NCBI GenBank assembly: GCA_038522945.1
Contig: JBCBJV010000002.1
Span: 372,001-436,000, forward strand
Direction of reading: 5' to 3'
Length of the DNA: 64,000 nucleotides
Source: MED-G105 sp038522945
GTDB lineage: Bacteria > Pseudomonadota > Alphaproteobacteria > Caulobacterales > Parvularculaceae
A model generated the notes under the pieces. That model saw only the letters and a program-made list of their open reading frames with translations, was not told the origin of the DNA and did not search any database. Positions 18,048-26,945 of this stretch are shown in pieces. How positions within the stretch are numbered: the first letter of the stretch is position 1; every line of letters starts with the position of its first letter. Position numbers and translations under genes: made by a program.

Positions 18048-18263
18048 GAAGCTTGCCTGGAGATGAGCGTGCTCGAATGTCACGCCCTTGAATCGGCGCG
18101 GAACTTAACGGCGCTGCAGCGCAGCGTCAAGCGAAGCTTTTCCGGTATAAGGTACTGTTTTTTCTCTAAATTTTCAGGCGCGGCGAGACGCCACGGGGTT
18201 TGTCGTGGTGGCATCGTCATTAGTGATTCCCTTAAGCCGTGGATTCTTCCTCGGTAAAGACGG

Positions 18264-18680
18264 TCAGGAGAAGAGGTTTTCAAACAGAAACACCGCCCAC
18301 ATGGCGACAAGGGCAAGGAAATTAACAGTGAAAACATTTCCGCGCAGGGCGACATCCGGCGAGAGGACATGAATGAGCGCATGGGGAATGCGGGCAAGGA
18401 CAAAAAGATAAGCAAGCCCCAGATAAATGGGCGTGACCTTGTCCGTGGCCATCAAGTAAAGCCCGAGAGGGTAGAAGACGGTCGGTAATTCGAACTGGTT
18501 AGAAATGCTGTTCGCAATAAGGCGTGCCCGTTCCGTTTCGCCTTCGAATAATCTGTAGTCAGACATTTTCGCGTCGCCGCGGCTGACGGCGACCTTTCGC
18601 TCGAAAGTCAACCACGCGTAAAGGCTTCCAATCAGGGCAAGGTGGATTGCTAACGGCCAGAGAATTCGCGTGCTCTCCAT
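18264..18680 (-). CDS. MAPEG family membrane protein
   Basis: A 138-residue protein with four predicted membrane helices and the MAPEG pattern (NQFELPTVFYPLGLYL, then LARIPHALIHV). Eukaryotic members are glutathione- or eicosanoid-metabolising enzymes; bacterial ones of this size are mostly uncharacterised. It begins 12 bp after the smc stop, so it may be cotranscribed with smc. No terminator is evident in the 216 bp before atpI. Confidence 0.82.
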   Translation of the reverse strand: MESTRILWPLAIHLALIGSLYAWLTFERKVAVSRGDAKMSDYRLFEGETERARLIANSISNQFELPTVFYPLGLYLMATDKVTPIYLGLAYLFVLARIPHALIHVLSPDVALRGNVFTVNFLALVAMWAVFLFENLFS

Positions 18681-18692
18681 TCAAACTGATTG

Positions 18693-21600
18693 TTATTCCG
18701 CCGCAGCGAGTTGTTCCGCCCTGTTGAGATCCACTGACACCAGTTGGGAAACGCCGCGTTCGATCATTGTCACACCAAACAGTCGATCCATGCGCGACAT
18801 GGAAAGAGCATGGTGTGTAATGATGATAAAGCGGGTTTCTGTCTGCTGTACCATTTCATTCAGCAAACGGCAGAAACGGTCTGTGTTCGCATCATCAAGG
18901 GGTGCATCCACCTCGTCGAGAACGCAGACAGGCGCTGGGTTCGCCATAAAGACTGCAAAGATAAGCGCCGTAGCCGTCAGAGCCTGTTCCCCGCCGGACA
19001 TGAGCGACATGGAAGCAAGCTTTTTGCCCGGCGGTGAGGCAAAGATCTCAAGCCCTGCTTCTAGCACGTCGTCAGAGTCAATAAGCCGGAGCTCGGCCTG
19101 GCCCCCATTAAACAGCCGTGTAAAGAGCGATTGGAAGTTGTTATTAACTGTTTCGAACGCGGCGTTGAGCCGCTCGCGTGCTTCCCGGTTTAGACTTCCA
19201 ATAGCCGAGCGAAGTTTGCGGATCGCGGCTTCGCAGTCCTCGCGCTCCACGGTGATTTCTTCCAAGCGCTCAGCGATCTCGGTCAATTCTTCGTCCGCCC
19301 GCAGATTAACGCCGCCAAGATTTTCCCGCTCGCGTTTGTAGCGCTCTAGCTTGCGTTCAACGTCCTCTTTCGCGGGCAGGTTCGCCTCATCTTTGATTTC
19401 CGCGATTTCGAGAAGCGCTTCCGGATTGGCATTGCATGTTTCCATGGCGAGCGCAGTGGCTTCTTCCACACGGGCAATAGCGCTTTCAGCTTGCGCCTCG
19501 AACCGGGCGCGCAACTCTCGCGCCTCGCTTGAGGCAGCGTCAGCCGCCTTTGCCGCATGGTCCGTCTGCTGAGCATGGGTTGTGGCCGTTGCGAGCGCGT
19601 CGGCTGCCTCGTTTCGTGTCGTTTCTGCGTTGGCCACTTGATCTAAGAGGGCAAGACGTTTTTCTTCGATGGCTGCCGGTGCATTTGAGGCGGCCTTTCG
19701 GCTTGCCTCACTCGTCTCCCGTCGTGATTTCAAGTCGGTGACGCGGTTTTGTGCGGTCTCAGAGCGCGTCGTCCAAACGCCGCGTTCCCTCGCGATCTCA
19801 TTGAGACGGCGTGTGCGCATGTCTGCCTCTCGGGCAAGATCTGTGTGCGCCGCCCGCGCTTCGGTGGCTTCGACGCGAGCCTGGTTGACGCTCTCACGAA
19901 CTCTTGTGAGCGCCTCCTGGAGATCGACTGAGGCTTCAAACCCAGTGAGTTCCTCCCGGAGCGTCTCTAATTGCTCTTTAAGCGGAACAAGATCACTGTC
20001 GCACCGTTCCAGGGTGGTCTCGATCGCAGCAATGCGATCATTAGCCCGTTCGTGGGAACGTTCCAGCACGGTGAGGGCTCGTTGGGCCGTTTCCGAAAGA
20101 TCTCGCGCTTCGCGGTTATGTTGGCGTGCGGTTTTTTCTGAGGCTTGTGCATCGACAAGGCTCTGCTGAGCAGCTTCATAGGCGGCCCTGGCCGCTTCTG
20201 CCCGATCCCGGACAGTTGTCAGGTCTTCCTGCAACGCGGCCAGTCGGTTGCGTTGTTCAAGGCGAACCGCTGCAGCGCTTTTAGCTTCCGCTTTTGAGAC
20301 GTACCCGTCCCATCGCCAGAGGTCACCTTCCGCCGACACCAGCCGTTGGCCTGGCTTCAACAAGCGCGCAAGTCTTGGGCCGGACATCCGGTCCACAATG
20401 CCGATCATGGAAAGGCGTGCTGTGAGAGCATTTGGAGCTCTGACAAACCGCGACAGGGGCGCAGCGCCGATGGGCAGATCCAACAGGACAAGGTCTGCGT
20501 CCGGCGCGGACCAGTGGGTTGGCGCTTGCGCATCGTCGGAAGCATCAAGATCGTCGCCGAGCGCAGCCGCAAGTGCGTTTTCATACCCAGGCACAACCGA
20601 TACCGCATCGAAGACAGACGACCATTCGCCATCAGATTGGGTGCTGACAACCCGCTGAAGGGCGTCGCATTCGGCTTTGAGTTCGCTCAACGCTTCGGCA
20701 GAAGTATCGCGCGGTGTGCGCTTGGCTCGCTCGGTAAGTTCGGCTTCCGTGCGACGTTCCTCGGCGCGCTGGAGGGTTGCTTCTGCCGTCTCGACGGCCT
20801 CGCGAGCGGCGGCAAAAGCAGTCTGAGCCCGGACAAACTCCGCGCGTTGCTCGTCGGTTAAGGCAAGGCGCGTTTTTTCCTCGCCGAGATTTTCAATTTC
20901 GCGGGCAAGGCGGGCGATCCGGTTTTCCGTATCTCCGATCGCCTGCTGGACCGATTTGCGGCGTGCTTCTGTCTCGGCGACGCGTGCACTTTCAGCCTCG
21001 AAGGTGCGCTCCAGATCCGCGACCTGCTCCTGGCGTTCGGTCATTTCCCGTTCTGCAATCTCAAGGCGGCTCGCTTCGGCATTCTCGCGCGCCTTAAGCC
21101 CGGTCTCTTCGTGAGCAAGCGCTTCAATTGCATTGGCAGCGTCTGTGTGCAGAACGGTTTCGCGTTCGATGTCTCCATCCAGTCGCTCAAGCTCGGCAAC
21201 GAGCCGCTCTAATTCTGCTTTTGCGCGGGCAGCTTCCTCATCGAGACCTTCTTTAGCAACTGTCAGACGGTGAAGTGCGGCAGCTGCACGGGTTTCTTCT
21301 TCCCGAAGCGGCGTAATTGCGTCGTGAGCGGACTGTTGCGCCGTCGCGGCTGCAACAGCGGCACGGGCAGTGGTTTCAATGGCTTCACCCACTTCGGCGA
21401 GATTGCTGTCGGCCTCGGTCTTGGCGTCCGTCGCCTCCTTCCAGCGCAGATAAGAAACGGCTGCTTCTGTTCGCCGAATGTCGCCGGAAAGGTTACGGTA
21501 ACGTGTCGCCTGACGGGCTTGGCGCTGAAGGGCGGTTTTTTGGGTTTCCAGTTCGCCCGTCACGTCTTCCAGACGTTCAAGATTTTGTTCAGCGGCCCGA

Positions 21601-22160
21601 AGGCGCAATTCTGCCTCATGGCGGCGTGTGTGAAGGCCGGTAATTCCGGCTGCTTCCTCCAGTAGGCGCCGACGGTTTTGGGGCTTAGCGTTGATCAGCT
21701 CAGAGATTTGTCCCTGACGCACGAGGGCTGGCGAGTTTGCCCCCGTCGAGGCGTCCGCAAAGAGTAGCTGAACGTCCTTAGCCCGTACTTCTTTTGCGTT
21801 GATCCGATAGATCGATTGGGTGCCGTCTTCTTGTTTAACGATCCGCCGGGAGACCTCGATGGTCTCATTTTCATTGTATTCCGCGGGCGCCGAGCGGTCA
21901 GAGTTGTCGAGTGTCAGCGTGACTTCAGCCCAGTTTCGCGCCGGCCGCATGGACGTGCCCGCGAAGATGACATCAGCCATGCCGCCGCCGCGCAGAGCCT
22001 TGGCTGACGTCGCGCCCATGACCCAGCGCAACGCTTCGAGCAGGTTGGACTTGCCGCAACCATTTGGCCCAACGATACCGGTCAAGCCTTCACGGATGTC
22101 AAAATCGGTGGTGTCAACAAATGACTTGAATCCCACCAGACGAAGATTTGTGAATTTCAC
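18693..22160 (-). CDS. smc: chromosome segregation protein SMC
   Basis: A 1155-residue condensin ATPase. The N-terminal head has Walker A VGPNGCGKSNLLEALRWVMG (residues 30-49). Two long coiled coils enclose a central hinge (about residues 515-615). The C-terminal head has the ABC signature LMSGGEQALTATALIF and Walker B VCVLDEVDAPLDDANT. With ScpA and ScpB (not here) it organises and separates chromosomes. Its position after DUF721 and a DsbA-like gene and near mutY is a recurrent alphaproteobacterial arrangement. The start at 22160 gives the canonical beginning MKFTNLRLVGFKSFVD. Confidence 0.97.
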   Translation of the reverse strand: MKFTNLRLVGFKSFVDTTDFDIREGLTGIVGPNGCGKSNLLEALRWVMGATSAKALRGGGMADVIFAGTSMRPARNWAEVTLTLDNSDRSAPAEYNENETIEVSRRIVKQEDGTQSIYRINAKEVRAKDVQLLFADASTGANSPALVRQGQISELINAKPQNRRRLLEEAAGITGLHTRRHEAELRLRAAEQNLERLEDVTGELETQKTALQRQARQATRYRNLSGDIRRTEAAVSYLRWKEATDAKTEADSNLAEVGEAIETTARAAVAAATAQQSAHDAITPLREEETRAAAALHRLTVAKEGLDEEAARAKAELERLVAELERLDGDIERETVLHTDAANAIEALAHEETGLKARENAEASRLEIAEREMTERQEQVADLERTFEAESARVAETEARRKSVQQAIGDTENRIARLAREIENLGEEKTRLALTDEQRAEFVRAQTAFAAAREAVETAEATLQRAEERRTEAELTERAKRTPRDTSAEALSELKAECDALQRVVSTQSDGEWSSVFDAVSVVPGYENALAAALGDDLDASDDAQAPTHWSAPDADLVLLDLPIGAAPLSRFVRAPNALTARLSMIGIVDRMSGPRLARLLKPGQRLVSAEGDLWRWDGYVSKAEAKSAAAVRLEQRNRLAALQEDLTTVRDRAEAARAAYEAAQQSLVDAQASEKTARQHNREARDLSETAQRALTVLERSHERANDRIAAIETTLERCDSDLVPLKEQLETLREELTGFEASVDLQEALTRVRESVNQARVEATEARAAHTDLAREADMRTRRLNEIARERGVWTTRSETAQNRVTDLKSRRETSEASRKAASNAPAAIEEKRLALLDQVANAETTRNEAADALATATTHAQQTDHAAKAADAASSEARELRARFEAQAESAIARVEEATALAMETCNANPEALLEIAEIKDEANLPAKEDVERKLERYKRERENLGGVNLRADEELTEIAERLEEITVEREDCEAAIRKLRSAIGSLNREARERLNAAFETVNNNFQSLFTRLFNGGQAELRLIDSDDVLEAGLEIFASPPGKKLASMSLMSGGEQALTATALIFAVFMANPAPVCVLDEVDAPLDDANTDRFCRLLNEMVQQTETRFIIITHHALSMSRMDRLFGVTMIERGVSQLVSVDLNRAEQLAAAE

Positions 22161-22471
22161 TTCGTATTAATCCCAATGAGGCTCAGCGCACCAATTGAAC
22201 GCAAAGCCAACCCCGAAAGGCTAACACCCCCAAGTCTTGCCTTTCACCTAAGTCCCCACCAGCACTTGATTCTATCCGGCGAGCAATTTGGACGGTTGGA
22301 GAGGTTTCCACAACGGGAAAGACGTTTTCCACACGTGAAGATCAATGGCCGTTTCGACGCGAGAATGGAATTTCTCCCGCTTTTGGCCAGGTTTCAGCAG
22401 CCAAGTGAAAAGGGGACGCAAAGGCTCTGTGAGCGGACGCGCTTTGCCTGATGCCGCAATGTGAATTTGGA
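22161..22471. other. 311-bp intergenic stretch upstream of smc
   Basis: Lies between the DsbA-like lipoprotein gene and smc, both on the minus strand. No convincing gene is seen. It should hold the smc promoter and the end of the dsb transcript. Two loose DnaA-box-like words occur (TTTTCCACA near 22330 and GTTTCCACA near 22307), but there is no cluster to suggest an origin. Confidence 0.5.
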
Positions 22472-23197
22472 TCAGCCTTCGCCAGATGTCTCTTTGGCGA
22501 GCGCGGCATCAATCGCTTTTTCAAAGGCTTCGACGGAGTTGGCGTTTAGCTTTTCGCCGTTCAACAGGAAGCTTGGTGTCCCGTTAATTTTAAAGTCCTC
22601 AGACGCGATCCGGGTATTTTCATTGATAAGATCCACAAGTTCCTGGCGTTGGAGACAGGTGTCGAACGCGGCCTCGTCCATGCCGGCTTGGGAGGCGATC
22701 TTTAGGAGCTCTGCTTTCGGATCCTGGCCGTAGATCCAGCCCCGTTGATCTTTGAAAAGAGCCCCTAGGACCGCGAAATAGGCATCCGGTCCGCCCTTGT
22801 CGGCGGCACAGCGGGCCATGACCGATCCGATAAGCGCAAACCGAACCGGGGCCGTTGGAAACTCACGGAAAACAAAGCGCACCTGGCCGTTTTCCACATA
22901 CTTTTCCTTGATTTCGGGGAGGATTGTCTGGTGGAAGGTCGCACAATGGGGGCAGGTGACCGATGCGTATTCAACAATAGTAATTGGGGCATCGGCGCTG
23001 CCGATGACCATATCATTGGCCAGAACGCCCGCGTGCGCGTGGAGTGGGGCGTTGTCTTTTTTACCCGGTGCGGTATTCGCGGTGGCGGAAGGATCGCTGG
23101 TCGACTTCGATTCGGCGCCGCCGCAAGCCGCCAGAACTGTCATTGAAAATGCAGCGAGGGTGAGTTTTGCAGCGCGGAAAGCGGTATTGGCGACCAT
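22472..23197 (-). CDS. DsbA-like thiol:disulfide oxidoreductase lipoprotein
   Basis: A 241-residue envelope protein. It has a lipoprotein signal with Cys25 (VLAAC), then a linker rich in Ser, Ala and Lys, then a thioredoxin-like domain with the active site CPHC (Cys82-Cys85) and the cis-proline GTPSFLLNG near the C-terminus. It most resembles the DsbA/DsbG-like Thioredoxin_4 proteins that oxidise or isomerise disulfides in the periplasm. The ATG at 23197 is chosen over a TTG at 23215 because AAGGAA lies 9 nt before it. It is downstream of the DUF721 gene on the same strand. Confidence 0.88.
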   Translation of the reverse strand: MVANTAFRAAKLTLAAFSMTVLAACGGAESKSTSDPSATANTAPGKKDNAPLHAHAGVLANDMVIGSADAPITIVEYASVTCPHCATFHQTILPEIKEKYVENGQVRFVFREFPTAPVRFALIGSVMARCAADKGGPDAYFAVLGALFKDQRGWIYGQDPKAELLKIASQAGMDEAAFDTCLQRQELVDLINENTRIASEDFKINGTPSFLLNGEKLNANSVEAFEKAIDAALAKETSGEG

Positions 23198-23309
23198 GGA
23201 TTGCAGTTCCTTCAAGTAGTTACGCAGACCACTTTAACGGCGTCAGCGGTCTGTGCGGGACAAATTTTCGTGATGGATAGCCTTTTCGGGCGGAAAACGA
23301 AAGCGCACA

Positions 23310-23699
23310 CTACCGACGAAAGCGGCCGAGCAGGGGGGCATTTCCGCGCGAGGGCGCAGGAGGGCCGCCTGAAACCCGCTGGACCCGGACATGGCCGATC
23401 ACGCCCGGCCCATAATACTCGTTTAGGCTGTCGATGATTGCACGCTCGTTGAATTCAACGGCGGCTGCCGCCGCGCTCGAATTTACGTGGATTTCCAGAG
23501 TGCGGCCCTGTCGTCCGCCCGACAAGCGTCCGGGTCGGCAAATAGCTGAAATATCTGCCCCAACGATATCAGGCCATTTCTCCGCCAGGGTCGGGTCCAC
23601 ATACCGGGTTGACCTTGCCACCCGGGCGAGAATGTCGCGGGAATATCTGCGCACGGCCGGTGGCGGTTTGCGGACGGGTCGGGTTCTGAACATAGACAA
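23310..23699 (-). CDS. DUF721 (DciA-like) protein
   Basis: A 129-residue basic protein of the DUF721 family. DciA members load the replicative helicase in many bacteria, but the alphaproteobacterial forms with this N-terminus are less studied. The conserved core begins LAEKWPDIVGADISAI and continues with the strand-forming TLEIHVNSSAAAAAVEFNE. The N- and C-termini are Arg/Pro-rich. It is divergent from mutY, with the likely starts 75 bp apart, so the two share a promoter region. Its partner DnaB is not in the window. Confidence 0.8.
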   Translation of the reverse strand: MSMFRTRPVRKPPPAVRRYSRDILARVARSTRYVDPTLAEKWPDIVGADISAICRPGRLSGGRQGRTLEIHVNSSAAAAAVEFNERAIIDSLNEYYGPGVIGHVRVQRVSGGPPAPSRGNAPLLGRFRR

Positions 23700-23774
23700 A
23701 AAGGTACGCGGCGTTCATCGATGCGACAATCCTTGATCTTCCCCGTCACCTCGGCGACCGTCATCACGGGCGCT

Positions 23775-24917
23775 ATGAGCCTTCCTCAAAAAAAAGTTCC
23801 CAAGTCTGCTGTGTCTGAGTCTGCTGTGTCTGAAAACGCGGATGTCTCCGGCGCACTTTTGACCTGGTATGATGGGGCGGCGCGCGCTCTGCCCTGGCGC
23901 GTCAGTCCATCGGAAATCAAGCGTGGCAAGCGGCCCGATCCCTATCGCGTGTGGATGTCGGAGATCATGCTACAGCAAACCACAGTGGCCACGGTTACGC
24001 CGCGGTATGAAGTGTTTCTCACAAGGTGGCCCCGCGTTGAGGATCTTGCCGCGAGCCCGATTGAAGAAGTGCTCGGCGCCTGGGCGGGTCTTGGCTATTA
24101 TGCTCGCGCTCGAAACCTCCACAAATGTGCTGTTGTGGTGACGGAAGACTTTGGCGGTCAATTCCCTTCAACTGAAGATGAGCTTCTCGCCCTTCCAGGT
24201 GTTGGTCCGTACACGGCAGCAGCCATTGCCGCCATTGCCTTTGATCGTCGTGCAATTGTCGTTGATGGCAATGTAGAGAGAGTAGCGAGCAGGCTCTTTG
24301 CAATACAAACTCCCCTACCAAAGGCAAAATCTGAAGTGCGCGATGCCATGGACGATCTTTGGCCGCAAGAAAGGTCAGGCGATTTTGCTCAAGCCTTGAT
24401 GGATTTGGGGGCAACAATCTGTACCCCGCGTAACCCGTCGTGTTTGTTATGTCCGTTTAACAAACACTGCCGAGCTCACCGCGAGGGAAGGGCTGAGGTT
24501 TTTCCGGTGAAATCGCCTAAGAAACAAAAACCAACGCGCACTGGCCTTGTCTATGTGGTTCGGCGGTCCAATGGCGACGTCTTGATGGAACGTCGCCCGG
24601 ACAAGGGGTTGCTTGGCGGTATGCTTGGCTTTCCCGGCTCGTCCTGGCAAACCAAAAGCGAAGCCGTCAGCGATAGTGAGTTACTCACCAAAATTATATC
24701 TGCCACGGATGATTGGCAAACCGCTGGGGAAATCAGTCATACCTTTACTCATTTCCACCTAGTACTGACGGTCAAGATAGCGCCGGCCCCCACCGGATGG
24801 CGCCGTCCTAAGGAAACCGAGTGGATTGGGCCGGACGCGGCCGAATTGCCGACGGTTATGTCAAAGGTGTTGGCTGCTGCTTTGTCGGGCGATCCTTACC
24901 GCACCCATAGCCCCTGA
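23775..24917 (+). CDS. mutY: A/G-specific adenine DNA glycosylase MutY
   Basis: Removes adenine mispaired with 8-oxoguanine. About 380 residues from the ATG at 23775. It has the catalytic Glu in the EIMLQQTTVATV motif, helix-hairpin-helix LLALPGVGPYTAAAIAAIA, the catalytic Asp in VVDGNVERV, and the 4Fe-4S cysteines C216-X6-C223-X2-C226-X5-C232 (CTPRNPSCLLCPFNKHC). The C-terminal Nudix-like lobe recognises 8-oxoG. The extreme N-terminus is variable and contains a 15-bp tandem duplication encoding SAVSE twice. An earlier in-frame ATG at 23721 would overlap the promoter of the divergent DUF721 gene and is less likely. Confidence 0.95.
   Translation: MSLPQKKVPKSAVSESAVSENADVSGALLTWYDGAARALPWRVSPSEIKRGKRPDPYRVWMSEIMLQQTTVATVTPRYEVFLTRWPRVEDLAASPIEEVLGAWAGLGYYARARNLHKCAVVVTEDFGGQFPSTEDELLALPGVGPYTAAAIAAIAFDRRAIVVDGNVERVASRLFAIQTPLPKAKSEVRDAMDDLWPQERSGDFAQALMDLGATICTPRNPSCLLCPFNKHCRAHREGRAEVFPVKSPKKQKPTRTGLVYVVRRSNGDVLMERRPDKGLLGGMLGFPGSSWQTKSEAVSDSELLTKIISATDDWQTAGEISHTFTHFHLVLTVKIAPAPTGWRRPKETEWIGPDAAELPTVMSKVLAAALSGDPYRTHSP
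23805..23834 (+). repeat. two 15-bp tandem units in mutY
   Basis: TCTGCTGTGTCTGAG is followed directly by TCTGCTGTGTCTGAA. They encode the repeated pentapeptide SAVSE in the variable N-terminus of MutY, and the frame is kept. Confidence 0.9.
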
Positions 24918-24970
24918 CAAGCGCGTGTATCGGGATCGATATGGGCGCCATCAGCACGGTCAAAGCTTTC

Positions 24971-25477
24971 TCAGGCGGCCAGCTGGATCGTCGCAGGCGG
25001 TGCTGAAATCACCGTAATCGGCGGGCCCAGATCCTCAACGGCATCGATCATCCGCCCGTTGCGGCCGAGAATGTCATCGGCATAGTTTACAAACAACGGA
25101 CACGGATCAGCGTGGGGGGCCGCGCGCCTAATCTTTGCTAGAAGGATCTCTTCAGGCGTATCGGGTTCCATCACGCACAATACAATCAATGCGGCTGCCG
25201 TAGACCGGGCGACACCGCGTTTACAATGGATTAAGAGATTGCCTTGGCCGTCCCAGTTTTTGGCAAATTCAACGAGGTCATGCGCGCGCGCCTTCGCCGC
25301 TGCGCTGATCGCAGCCGCGCAGCTTTCCTGCTCCACATAAAGACGCATATGGCTCGCGTCAGTCATGCCCGGAAATACCGGCACTTCCTCTTCCTCGGAA
25401 AGAAGGGAAATCGCCCGGGTAGGCTTGTGGCGATCGAAAGCGTCGATCGCGCGCTCAAGAGAACTAATTATCAACAT
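24971..25477 (-). CDS. tyrosine/dual-specificity protein phosphatase-like protein
   Basis: A 168-residue cytoplasmic protein with the cysteine-phosphatase loop HCKRGVARS (CX5R, Cys85 to Arg91), the nucleophile and phosphate-binding arginine of protein tyrosine phosphatases. The upstream DASHMRLYVEQ and the downstream helix STAAALIVLCV fit the small bacterial dual-specificity-like group. The physiological substrate is unknown. The start at 25477 is chosen because the longer reading frame would run into the HD gene; its ribosome binding site is weak. It converges with mutY. Confidence 0.78.
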   Translation of the reverse strand: MLIISSLERAIDAFDRHKPTRAISLLSEEEEVPVFPGMTDASHMRLYVEQESCAAAISAAAKARAHDLVEFAKNWDGQGNLLIHCKRGVARSTAAALIVLCVMEPDTPEEILLAKIRRAAPHADPCPLFVNYADDILGRNGRMIDAVEDLGPPITVISAPPATIQLAA

Positions 25478-25586
25478 GGCTGCAATGTGCCGTCCTTTGG
25501 TTTCAATTAAAAGAAACAAAAGCTTCACACTCGGTTGAGGTCGCGCTGCTGTGACCCGATTTTGGGCGATTTTTTGGGGGGTGGGA

Positions 25587-26231
25587 TCAGTTTGTCCCAT
25601 CCAGATCAGCAAGCAACGCGTGAAATCGCCTGAGATAGGATGATTGGGCCGTGTCGGTTGTCTGAACTGCGATTTCAATTGCACCGAGCCCCTTTGGCGG
25701 ACCGAACAAATCGTGGGCTTCGGTAAGGGAAAAACCGGCGAACTGCACTGCTTCAAAGTAGGCGCTCGCCCGGTCGGCGCGTTTGATTGTCTTTTCGACA
25801 ACTCGGGGCAGTTCCGCCGGCAATCCGAACCTTAAATGGATCGCCTGCTGGAGCCCTGCTTCAATGGTGCGATACCCCTCGCCGAGGGCGGCCTTAAACG
25901 GGCTGATCATATCGCCAATGACAAACTCCGGTGCATCATGGAGCAAGGCGGCGAGCCGCCATCTCGCTGGCCAGTCTGGTGCAAGTTCAGCGCAAAAACT
26001 CTCAACAATCACCGAATGTTGCGCAACGGAGAACGGCAGAGGGCCTTTGGTCTGACCATTCCAGCGGGCAACGCGCGCAAGGCCATGGGCAATATCCTCA
26101 ATCTCCACATCCATGGGCGAGGGGTCGAGCAGGTCAAGCCGGCGACCTGATAGCATTCGCTGCCATGCGCGCGGGGAGTTGGGAGAACTCCCTAGTCTGA
26201 CGGTTGTTGATGATGTGCGCCGCGTGGCCAT
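25587..26231 (-). CDS. HD-domain metal-dependent phosphohydrolase
   Basis: A 214-residue protein with the HD-superfamily metal ligands: His in FSVAQHSVIVE, the His-Asp pair in LAALLHDAPEFVIGD and a later Asp in IKRADRAS. The closest named relatives are YfbR-type 5'-nucleotidases that act on deoxynucleoside monophosphates, but the specificity cannot be read here. The ATG at 26231, after GGGA, is preferred to one 7 codons upstream. It lies 109 bp upstream of the phosphatase gene on the same strand and may be cotranscribed. Confidence 0.82.
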   Translation of the reverse strand: MATRRTSSTTVRLGSSPNSPRAWQRMLSGRRLDLLDPSPMDVEIEDIAHGLARVARWNGQTKGPLPFSVAQHSVIVESFCAELAPDWPARWRLAALLHDAPEFVIGDMISPFKAALGEGYRTIEAGLQQAIHLRFGLPAELPRVVEKTIKRADRASAYFEAVQFAGFSLTEAHDLFGPPKGLGAIEIAVQTTDTAQSSYLRRFHALLADLDGTN

Positions 26232-26489
26232 TTCATTTCCCAAAGCGTGCATTGATCACGCGGGGTACCAAACCAGCCCAAATGGCACAATACAAAATGC
26301 CCCTTACAAAAAGATTGACCAAAATCACCCTTCTTGAGCGGTCATTTCGAGACCAGTCGATGCTGGCCTGCGCTGAGCCGCCTTGATCCGATGGGCTGTT
26401 GGGGCCCAAACTTATGTCCGTATCCAGCGCGTATCGCTAATTACCCACTCAAGAAAAACTGATTTCAACTGAAAGGACGGGGGTTCCCA

Positions 26490-26828
26490 ATGAGTGATGG
26501 ATATTCAAGTGGCAGCTCAGGCATGCTTTGGGTTTTTCTACCGATTATCATTTTTTTACTGGCTGGCGCGGGGCTTTCCGTTGCTGCCTACGCATTTGCC
26601 GACCCGCAACTGACGATCGTAGAGTCTCTCGGTGCCGGGTATGGTGGGCTCGGAGGGATTGTTATCGGCCTTTTTGCAACGGTCCTTGGGCTGATCATTG
26701 GCCTGATTGGAACGGTAATAGGCCTAGTCACGGCTGGTGGCGCATTAGCTGTAACGCTTTTCCTAGTGGGTTCGCCAATCATCGCGATAATCTTGCTGTT
26801 CTTACTTCTGCGGCGGCGCGGCGCGTAA
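26490..26828 (+). CDS. small glycine-rich membrane protein of unknown function
   Basis: A 112-residue protein with three predicted membrane helices and a basic C-terminal end (LLRRRGA). The middle (GLGGIVIGLFATVLGLIIGL and onward) repeats GxxxG-like spacing, which favours close helix packing or oligomerisation. I recognise no family. AAAGGACGGGGG lies 7 nt or so before the ATG, a good ribosome binding site, which supports it as a real gene. It stands alone between a minus-strand HD gene and a minus-strand acyltransferase. Confidence 0.65.
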   Translation: MSDGYSSGSSGMLWVFLPIIIFLLAGAGLSVAAYAFADPQLTIVESLGAGYGGLGGIVIGLFATVLGLIIGLIGTVIGLVTAGGALAVTLFLVGSPIIAIILLFLLLRRRGA

Positions 26829-26945
26829 AGAACACAGCCCACTCTACAGGGCGTCGGTTCTTATTCGTCACCAAAAAGGCGAGCGACGAGTCGGCCTCCT
26901 CCTTCTCATTCAAAATTATCCTGTCAAAGGGAATTTGACGAACAT

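Noticed and set aside
18693..22160. Long reading frames antisense to smc
   Set aside because: They are a by-product of the GC-rich, Ala/Glu/Arg-rich coiled-coil codons.
22300..22340. DnaA-box-like words upstream of smc
   Set aside because: Only two loose matches (one and two mismatches to TTATCCACA) and no AT-rich unwinding region or replication genes; not an origin.
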